Origin: Acidobacteriota bacterium
GTDB taxonomy: Bacteria; Acidobacteriota; Terriglobia; Acidiferrales; UBA7541
Assembly (NCBI GenBank): GCA_003224515.1
Contig: QHZC01000318.1
Location: 1-15,528 of the forward strand
DNA length: 15,528 nucleotides
Direction of reading: 5' to 3'
The notes under the pieces were generated by a model. It saw nothing but the letters and a program-made list of their open reading frames with translations, ran no database searches and was not told the DNA's origin. Shown here piece after piece: positions 8,248 to 13,631 of this stretch (position 1 is its first letter; each line of letters opens with the position of its first letter). A program made the position numbers and the translations under genes.

Positions 8248-8308
8248 TCGTTCGCAGCGAGTAGCTTATAAGCAGATTCGTTTGTTCCTGGAGATACGTC
8301 TGTCACAG

Positions 8309-8506
8309 ATGTTAAAGACAGAACTTGAGGCCCTGCCGCCGTTGTCGCTTGCGGAAATCGTTAGCCTGCTATTCGCCTTCCATGGGCACCAGGATGCATT
8401 AGGTGGCTTTGGCGAGAGCATGGGCGCGATTCGTGCACTGATAGCCGACGAACAACCTTGGGCTAGGCCAAAGCCTGAGCAGCCAGCCTCGACGGTGGTG
8501 CACTAA
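8309..8506 (+). CDS. Small protein of unknown function (65 residues)
   Basis: The frame is open from a GTG at 8231 (91 residues), but the portion from ATG 8309 is the more credible protein, because upstream sequence overlaps the homologous part of the opposite-strand glycosyltransferase fragment. It has an amphipathic stretch LSLAEIVSLLFAFHGHQ, then FGESMGAIRALIADEQPW and a proline-rich end. A GGAG lies 15 bases before the ATG, which is farther than ideal. Its TAA (8504-8506) overlaps the ATG of the next small frame by one base, an arrangement typical of translationally coupled genes. I recognise no family and no transmembrane segment is evident. Confidence 0.45.
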   Translation: MLKTELEALPPLSLAEIVSLLFAFHGHQDALGGFGESMGAIRALIADEQPWARPKPEQPASTVVH

Positions 8507-8703
8507 TGGTGAAGGAACCGAAACTTAGACTATCCGATTTGCGCTGATTGCGCCGGGAAGCACAACGCCTGGTCGCCGCTGGCGAGATGCCATCGTTGGC
8601 GGAGTTGCTGTCAGTAGTAGCCGAAGTTCGAGAAAAATATCGTCCGAAAATTCTAGCTGCCAGAAAGGAGATAGAACAGAGGAAGTTTGTAAGTAAGCAG
8701 TAA
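8506..8703 (+). pseudogene. Small coupled frame interrupted by an in-frame TGA
   Basis: The frame starts at the ATG overlapping the previous stop (TAATG) and reads MVKEPKLRLSDLR. It then meets TGA at 8545-8547 and continues in the same frame for 51 more codons to TAA 8701-8703. The continuation is clearly protein-like and helical (REAQRLVAAGEMPSLAELLS, then VVAEVREKYRPKILAARKE, ending KFVSKQ). If the TGA were sense, the product would be 65 residues, the same length as the upstream neighbour, and both share an L/M-x-SLAE(I/L)-type segment. The TGA could be a point mutation from TGG or CGA, a sequencing error, or the end of a 13-residue peptide with reinitiation at TTG 8548. No ribosome-binding site precedes that TTG. 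Function unknown. Confidence 0.45.
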
Positions 8704-8768
8704 GACGGCCACGGCGAGTGCGCAAACACCCGCCTCAGCCTAACCAAGTCGCCTAACCTGGAGGCAAC

Positions 8769-8914
8769 ATGGCTTCATTCAGTCTATCCCGTAAGCAAAA
8801 AGCTGTCGCATCTGCTGGCGGAATCCTGCCGCTTACCTTGGAAACGTACGGGCTATCTAATCCGCTTATTGCGGCTGAAATGCCTGGTCGCTTCCTCCAA
8901 ACAAAACTTGAGTG
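8769..8914 (+). CDS. Possible 47-48-residue small protein
   Basis: An ATG at 8769 follows GGAGG (8760-8764) with a 4-base spacer, a good ribosome-binding arrangement. The frame reads MASFSLSRKQKAVASAGGIL, continues through LETYGLSNPLIAAEMPG and stops at TGA 8912-8914. It is the third small plus-strand frame in a row after 8309. Its last 49 bases overlap the 3' end of the opposite-strand gene at 8866-9198, so either the overlap is real or the frame is a truncated remnant whose original continuation was lost. No family recognised. Confidence 0.35.
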
Positions 8915-9198
8915 ACCTTGTCGCCGGTAGTTTCGACCGAAGTATAGTCAGCTTTTTGGGGGAGTTTGACCCATTGCCCCGAGACGGTCGCAACGACTTT
9001 CCCGTTTTGCAGAACCGTGAGTTCTTTTTTGGCGTCGTCCCCATTCAATTGGTAGCTTCCTGGTTTCATTTGGGTGCCCCCAATCGTCACAGTTTTGTCT
9101 AGGTTCCACGCATCTTTGTGTGTGCGTGCCTGGACGGCTGTCACCAGGGCGAGAACTGCGAACCCAGCGAGGACGTACCTCATTACGGAAAGATGCAT
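8866..9198 (-). CDS. Small exported protein of unknown function
   Basis: The 110-residue product starts at ATG 9198, preceded by AGGAAG about 8 bases upstream; a second in-frame ATG at 9183 has no such site. Its signal peptide covers MRYVLAGFAVLALVTAVQA. The mature part is a compact beta-rich domain: DAWNLDKTVTIGGTQMKPGS, YQLNGDDAKKELTVLQNGK, VATVSGQWVKLPQKADY and ending VTQVLFGGSDQAFQPQ. Proteins of this plan (an exported domain with a G-T-x-(M/I)-x-P-G-x-Y-x-L motif) are, to my knowledge, common and uncharacterised in acidobacterial genomes. The gene appears intact and monocistronic. Confidence 0.8.
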   Translation of the reverse strand: MHLSVMRYVLAGFAVLALVTAVQARTHKDAWNLDKTVTIGGTQMKPGSYQLNGDDAKKELTVLQNGKVVATVSGQWVKLPQKADYTSVETTGDKVTQVLFGGSDQAFQPQ

Positions 9199-9419
9199 TT
9201 CTTGGGCTTCCTAATAGGTTAGTGGAAACGAACCAGAGAAATCACGAAGTAAGGTTCGGAGCCGATACCTGCGGCTCAAGGTGTCGGACGGCCAGCGCCA
9301 ACTCAAAGTTTCAAATAAACCATAGCGAGATTCTGAAGAGTGACAGGCGATCCGCGATGCTGCCTCGTTTGATTATTGGCATTGGGCGATGCGGGGCACC
9401 GCAGCAAAATGCGCCACAA

Positions 9420-9577
9420 GCATCGGCATATCGGGCCGATGCATCTCATGGTGCGGAAAGATGGTCGATAGCCCCGTGCCGATGCGCCGCCCACCCGTAG
9501 GCGCCGGGCTTTAACATCTACTGGTGGTAACCGCGAGCACTCGTGGCACGTGCAAAAGTACACGCTGGAAGACAACC
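9420..9577 (+). promoter_or_regulatory. Hairpin-rich candidate leader or small RNA
   Basis: No coding frame is convincing between 9199 and 9650; 9199-9419 shows only a 6-bp stem (GAGCCG 9259-9264 with CGGCTC 9272-9277). From 9420 the plus strand is dense in stems. GCATCGGC (9420-9427) pairs with GCCGATGC (9435-9442). AGCCC (9470-9474) pairs with GGGCT (9506-9510), enclosing GCGCC (9484-9488) with GGCGC (9500-9504). CCGCGA (9531-9536) pairs with TCGTGG (9541-9546). The arm GCCGATGC is repeated exactly at 9478-9485, so the 5' arm has two mutually exclusive partners, and the second would disrupt the AGCCC stem. A strong intrinsic terminator follows at 9578. No known riboswitch consensus or clear promoter was recognised. 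Confidence 0.4.
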
Positions 9578-9623
9578 AAGCCCCGCTGCCAATTTCGGTA
9601 CTCCTGGCGCGGGGCTTCTTTTT
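9578..9623 (+). terminator. Intrinsic terminator upstream of the PilZ-like gene
   Basis: AAGCCCCGC (9578-9586) pairs perfectly with GCGGGGCTT (9609-9617), extended inside by GCCA (9588-9591) with TGGC (9605-9608), and is followed by CTTTTT (9618-9623). This is a textbook plus-strand rho-independent terminator. No plus-strand gene precedes it for several hundred bases, which is why the hairpin-rich stretch before it may be a transcript in its own right or an attenuator. Confidence 0.75.
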
Positions 9624-9650
9624 GACCGTTGTCTCTGGAAACCTGGCGGT

Positions 9651-9947
9651 TTGAATACTCCTCCGGGAAGCCTTGCTGTTATTTTGTGTTTATCTAAGCT
9701 CGGGACTCACACGCTCGCGGTAAACGCGGATGGGGCACTGGTAGTGCTATCGATATCCGTCAAAAAAGGCCAAGTCTTGCACCTAGTGAATGTAGCAATG
9801 GGTGACAAGGCGGAATGCGTTGTCGCATATCTCGGTCAACGGCAAAATGATCTAGTGGAGGTTGGAATCGCCTTCCGTTTGCCGAATCCGAATTTCTGGC
9901 GTGTCGCCTTCCCGCCTCGTGATTGGAGCCGGGTCGAGGAGTCCTGA
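9651..9947 (+). CDS. PilZ-like domain protein, divergent or 5'-truncated
   Basis: The recognisable part is a PilZ-type beta-barrel: THTLAVNADGALVVLSISVK, KKGQVLHLVNVAMGDKAECV and VVAYLGQ, then VEVGIAFRLPNPNFWRVAFP and PRDW, ending at TGA 9945-9947. PilZ domains commonly bind cyclic di-GMP. Here the N-terminal RxxxR motif is not visible, and the usual (D/N)xSxxG is represented by NADGA without the serine, so nucleotide binding is doubtful. The frame is open back to GTG 9543, but that stretch contains the intrinsic terminator, so the start is probably the TTG at 9651 (98 residues). No strong ribosome-binding site marks it, and the family's first residues may have been lost. The bases after it (9948-10125) show nothing I can assign. 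Confidence 0.65.
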   Translation: MNTPPGSLAVILCLSKLGTHTLAVNADGALVVLSISVKKGQVLHLVNVAMGDKAECVVAYLGQRQNDLVEVGIAFRLPNPNFWRVAFPPRDWSRVEES

Positions 9948-10125
9948 GCAATACCCCACTCGGCTTATGCGATGAAAGGACCACCTACGATGACCGAAGG
10001 TTGAACTCGCTACGGCAAGCTTACGGGATTGATGGGCGCGTCCGTTGCGGCGGATTCTACACCAAGAAAGGCCGAGGACCTGGACCTAAGATTCAATCAG
10101 TGGTAGTGGCGGGGACGTATTCAAT

Positions 10126-10260
10126 TCAACCGGAATGCTCTGCACAAATGTGTTCGGCAAAAGCTTCTTCAGCACGTTTGCGAACGTCATCGGGTAGGTC
10201 ATATTTGCCAAAAGCCCGTTTGGCTTCATAAACCAATGTGACCAAAAAGTTGAGCAACAA
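10126..10260 (-). CDS. Possible small protein or C-terminal remnant, antisense to PQQ gene start
   Basis: A 44-residue minus-strand frame, if begun at TTG 10260, contains LLLNFLVTLVYEAKRAFGKY, DLPDDVRKRAEEAFAEH and ends CAEHSG at TGA 10126-10128. The helical heptad-like composition and regular codon pattern are more protein-like than expected for a shadow. It overlaps the first 23 bases of the dehydrogenase frame and has no ribosome-binding site. The frame is open further upstream inside the dehydrogenase, but that sequence is not protein-like. It may be the remnant of a larger gene. No family recognised. Confidence 0.3.
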   Translation of the reverse strand: MLLNFLVTLVYEAKRAFGKYDLPDDVRKRAEEAFAEHICAEHSG

Positions 10261-11938
10261 TTCGCATTTTCTTTGGCTGCGTCTGTCGGCCGTATTTAGC
10301 CTTTGCCTCGCGAGCCTAGTTCTCATTGCCCTCTCGCAGGTACATGCTGCGCCGCAGGAAGGTTCAGGCGCATCTTCAACGGCGGAAGGCCGCGACGTCT
10401 CGCACGTCCCCTCGTCACCCGCTTTTTCCGCGCAGGATCTCGCAGCGCCGCCTCGCGAAAATTGGCTCAAGGTAGGTGGCAGCCTCTCCAATCAGAATTG
10501 GTCTCCGCTCAACCAGATCAATCGCGAAAACGTGGACAAACTCAAGGCCGTCTGGCAAACGCACTTGGATGGCTCAGCGCTCGCCACCAAATATTCCGGC
10601 GAAGCGCAGCCCGTGATTTATGAAGGCGTTCTGTACATCGTTACGGGAGCCAACGACGTATTTGCCATCAGCCTGAAGACGGGCCAGATTCTGTGGAAAT
10701 ACCAGGCGAACCTTGATCAGAACATTAACACTGTGTGCTGCGGCTGGACCAGCCGCGGCGTGGCCACGGGGGCGGCAACGTCTACGTCGGCCAGTTGGAC
10801 GGACGCCTGGTGGCGCTCGATCAAAAAACCGGCAAAGCGAATTGGTTGATTCAAGCCGAACCATGGCAGCAGGGCTACACCATCACGGCCGCGCCGTTGT
10901 ATTACGACGGAATGGTGATCGCCGCTTTCGCGGGTGGCGAAAAGGCCGTACGCGGCCGCGTCAAGGCCTACGACGCCAAAGACGGGCACCTGATTTGGAC
11001 TTTCTACACGATCCCTGGCCCGGGCGAAATCGGGCACGACACTTGGCCCAAAGATAATGACGCGTGGAAATATGGCGGCGCAACCGTTTGGCAGACACCT
11101 GCGGTGGACCCGGAACTGGGACTCATCTACTTCACTACCGGCAACCCCGGACCCGACTTCAATGGAAGGATTCGCCCCGGCGACAATCTCTTCTCAACCT
11201 CTATGGTCGCTCTCGACGCGAAGAACGGCAAATATCGTTGGCACTTCCAGCAGATTCATCATGATTTGTGGGACTATGATGGACCCAACCCGGTGATGCT
11301 TTTCGACGTGAAGGTCGGCGGCCGCATTCGCAAAGCCGCAGCGGAAGCGAACAAAGACGGCTGGGTCTACATCTTGGATCGCACCAATGGCAAGCCGCTG
11401 ATTGGAATTGACGAAAAGCCGGTACCGCAGGAGCCACGCCAATTCACATCGCCGACGCAGCCGATTCCTCGCGGCGACGCCTTCGTGCCGCACTCAATCG
11501 ATATAGCGCCGGAGGGCTACACCTTGGTGAACCAAGGCCGGACTTTCACGCCATTTTGGGGCGAGCCCATTGTGCTCAAGCCCGGCCCACGCGGCGGCGC
11601 AAACTGGGCGCCCAGCTCATATGACCCTGGCACGAACCTTTACTATGTCTGCGCCACGGACGCTGCCACTCTATTCAAAGGCGGCGAGGACGACGAGAAA
11701 CTCCTGCAAGAGGGCCAAGGATATCTGGGAGGCGCTTTTGGCCGCCGGGGTGAACGCTCCGGCCAGCGTTTTCGAGTACGAGGGTGACGAATACGTGGCG
11801 GCCTATTCGGGTGGGAGTCTCTTCGCTCCCGCGCCGCGGGGAGACAGCGTTTTTCTTTTCTCGCTGAAGGGCGCGATGGCGTCCGTCTCCCAAATCTCGC
11901 CGCAAACAACGGTCGCGCCGGCGGCGGAGCATCGCTAA
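10238..11938 (+). pseudogene. PQQ-dependent dehydrogenase (quinoprotein), frameshifted and internally deleted
   Basis: This is a periplasmic quinoprotein alcohol-dehydrogenase-type propeller: signal peptide (FLWLRLSAVFSLCLASLVLI, then VHAAPQ), SLSNQNWSPLNQINRENVDK, vicinal-cysteine PQQ motif VCCGWTSRG, YTIPGPGEIGHDTWP, YFTTGNPGPDFNG, and the catalytic-aspartate region HHDLWDYDGPNP. The first frame is lost at a G5 run (10768-10772). One added G would restore GVATGGGNVYVGQLDGRLVA. The middle frame then carries the protein to GQGYLGGAFG near 11740, where the first frame resumes at AGVNAPASVFEYEG and ends DSVFLFSLKG. Family members normally have a further blade (roughly 70-90 residues, by recollection of the family) between these points, so an out-of-frame deletion is likely. 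The GTG start at 10238 lacks a good ribosome-binding site. Almost certainly inactive as written. Confidence 0.88.
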
Positions 11939-12387
11939 ACGCGACCCCGAAGTTACAGCATCCGTCGGCACTCCGAGGTACGCGGTGTTATTCTGATTGC
12001 CGGAATTTGCCCAATGGATCTGCTGTAGCCAGCAGATCGCTGGGGAAGGGGCGTGAGATGGTGGAAGTTTCCGGCCAACTCCTACCCGCAGCCCCAACTC
12101 CTACAGCATCCGAAATTGAAGCATCTGCCGACCCACAGGAGGTTCCGAAGGCGTTGGATCAACCTTTTGCCATCTTTGTTGCCGCCAGCAAGCCACAAGC
12201 CTACTCCTTAAACCGAGATTTTAGCCTACGTGTATTGGCACGACACGAGCCGAGAGCCTCGGCGGCGGACCATCCCATTAACTGGCCCAGTCGGTCTCCC
12301 CGCCCGAGGTGATTGACAACCAATCCGCTATTGATTGTCTGGCCTTCTAGCTTTTCCTTTAGATACGAGAAACAATAGGTGTATAAA
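11939..12387 (+). other. Intergenic stretch with a perfect hairpin and short direct repeats
   Basis: No gene is supported here. GATCTGCTG (12017-12025) pairs perfectly with CAGCAGATC (12030-12038) around a TAGC loop, about 80 bases after the dehydrogenase stop, with no T-run after it. CCAACTCCTAC occurs twice (12075-12085 and 12094-12104), and (T/C)TACAGCATCC occurs at about 11954 and 12102. A plus-strand open frame of about 100 codons (12007-12312) has no family resemblance and is probably fortuitous. The end of the region carries the hairpin described at 12311. Confidence 0.5.
12311..12339. repeat. Upstream copy of a GACAAYCAA/TTGATTG hairpin element
   Basis: GACAACCAAT (12315-12324) and ATTGATTGTC (12330-12339) form an inverted repeat with one mismatch and a 5-base loop, starting just after GATT at 12311. 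The same pattern recurs after the membrane-protein gene at 13409-13438. The first half overlaps a TTGACA (12313-12318) that resembles a -35 element, but no good -10 follows at the right distance; a TATAAA lies at 12383-12388. Confidence 0.5.
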
Positions 12388-12429
12388 ATGGCGATTCGGA
12401 GTTTCAAGCTCAACCCGGAAGGGTTATGA
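12388..12429 (+). other. 13-codon upstream frame overlapping the membrane-protein start
   Basis: ATG 12388 opens a short frame, MAIRSFKLNPEGL, whose TGA (12427-12429) overlaps the ATG of the following gene as ATGA. A GTG two codons earlier could also start it. A weak AGG lies before it. The ATGA overlap is the usual geometry for translational coupling, so this may be a leader peptide; it may equally be chance. Confidence 0.3.
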
Positions 12430-13391
12430 GAACGATTGCAGTTGCGAACGCCCAAACCAGTGAACGAGTCAGGACGATCGCAGCACCGCAAATACTTCTC
12501 GTTTGGACTCTTCCGATTCTTTATCCCCTATCTCTTTCTGTGATATTCCGCAGCGTAGAATTAACACAAGCAAACGTGGCGCTCGGGAGCGGGCTTCTAG
12601 CCCTTGCCATCGCCTGGTCGATGGCCGGTCCGGTTGTCGGCTGGCTGTCGCTTAACTACTTGGATCACAATGGGCTGGACCGCACCCGAAACCGGTTGGT
12701 GGTAAATGGCGCCTGGCTCGCGACTGTTACCCCGGCTCGGACCGTCTTGGTCGCGCTGGCCGCATTTCTGCCGGCCTCCGATTCCGTGAGTCCTGCCTCA
12801 GCGACCAACTTTCGCCACATTCACGCAACTTCGGCCATCGTACTGGCCACGTACGCCCTGGCACACGTGTTCAATCATTCGTTGGCGATCATCAGCATCG
12901 GAATGCACACGGCGGTGCTGCACCTATTTAGATTGGCTTACCGGCAGAACGTCGGCCAGACTATTCTGATTGGCGCGGTCGCCATGCAGGTATGCACTGG
13001 ACTCATGATGGTCTGGAAATATCACCTGCGGCGCTCCACGCCATTACGTAACCTGCAACTGGTTTCCGGTGTATACCTGGCCATTTTTCTGGTAACACAC
13101 CTGATTACGGTCTTTACAACGCGGCACAGCGGCATAGACACAGACTTCGTGTGGGCCTCTCACGCCCCTGCCGGCCTGCTCGCAGGGCTTTCGACCGTGC
13201 CACTGCTGCCACGTTACTCCTTGGCCGTGCTGGCGGTTTTCATTCATCTGGCCTGCCAGGCGCGGTGGAACCTCAGCCGCGCGATCTCCGACTCGGCAGC
13301 CCGCAAAGCATCGTATAGCCTAATGGCCGTAGGTGGGATCACTACAGCCGTTATCAGTCTTGCTGCCTGTGGCATTCATTGGATGAAATGA
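12426..13391 (+). CDS. Polytopic membrane protein, possible b-type heme/redox subunit
   Basis: The 321-residue protein starts at ATG 12426 with GGAAGG at 12417-12422. It is very hydrophobic with about seven or eight predicted membrane spans (roughly residues 22-45, 51-76, 96-116, 132-156, 176-197, 210-230, 247-278 and 296-317). Histidines lie in or near the spans: H131 and H133, H147 and H151 (AHVFNHS), H161 and H166 (MHTAVLHLFR), H225 (FLVTHLITVF) and H274 (VFIHLACQ). Segments such as LVSGVYLAIFLVTHL loosely resemble the cytochrome-b subunits of succinate dehydrogenase/fumarate reductase. A membrane heme role is therefore possible but not shown. I do not recognise the family. The gene looks intact between frame-damaged neighbours and is convergent with the NnrS-like gene. 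Confidence 0.8.
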   Translation: MRTIAVANAQTSERVRTIAAPQILLVWTLPILYPLSLSVIFRSVELTQANVALGSGLLALAIAWSMAGPVVGWLSLNYLDHNGLDRTRNRLVVNGAWLATVTPARTVLVALAAFLPASDSVSPASATNFRHIHATSAIVLATYALAHVFNHSLAIISIGMHTAVLHLFRLAYRQNVGQTILIGAVAMQVCTGLMMVWKYHLRRSTPLRNLQLVSGVYLAIFLVTHLITVFTTRHSGIDTDFVWASHAPAGLLAGLSTVPLLPRYSLAVLAVFIHLACQARWNLSRAISDSAARKASYSLMAVGGITTAVISLAACGIHWMK

Positions 13392-13408
13392 TTACCACTC
13401 GCCCGCGC

Positions 13409-13535
13409 GATTCGACAATCAAGTATCAATTGATTGCCGAGGCATTGGTTGCTGCTGTTTCGGCGAAGCGGCACGTCAATCCGGGCAGTGTTACCAATCA
13501 CAACGGCTGAATCCGCCAAGGCGGCAATCAATTGA
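13409..13535. repeat. Downstream hairpin copy and a 14-bp inverted repeat
   Basis: GACAATCAA (13414-13422) faces TTGATTGCC (13430-13438), the same architecture as the element at 12311-12339. In addition TCAATTGATTGCCG (13426-13439) is repeated exactly in inverse as CGGCAATCAATTGA (13522-13535), enclosing 82 bases, within which ATTGGT and ACCAAT also face each other. The segment sits between two convergent genes. It could be a bidirectional transcription-end structure, a small non-autonomous repeat element, or a protein-binding site. No flanking target duplication is visible. Confidence 0.6.
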
Positions 13536-13631
13536 ATAGCTTCTCGTGCCGAAGACCATCTGCTCCCTTAATCGCTGGTGAAGCATTGGGAAGTGGAACA
13601 ACAAACAAGAATGAGGAGGCCTCCAACCGAT

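Noticed and set aside
9303..9575. Cysteine/arginine-rich minus-strand frame of about 90 codons
   Set aside because: Composition (many R and C from GC-rich hairpins) is typical of a shadow of structured non-coding DNA; no motif or start signal.
9923..10231. About 100-codon plus-strand frame after the PilZ-like gene
   Set aside because: Overlaps the PilZ-like 3' end, has no recognisable domain, and its latter part is antisense to the more protein-like minus-strand frame at 10126-10260.
12007..12312. About 100-codon plus-strand open frame after the PQQ gene
   Set aside because: No ribosome-binding site or family motif; proline/alanine/serine-rich composition and overlap with a perfect hairpin suggest chance openness in GC-rich DNA.
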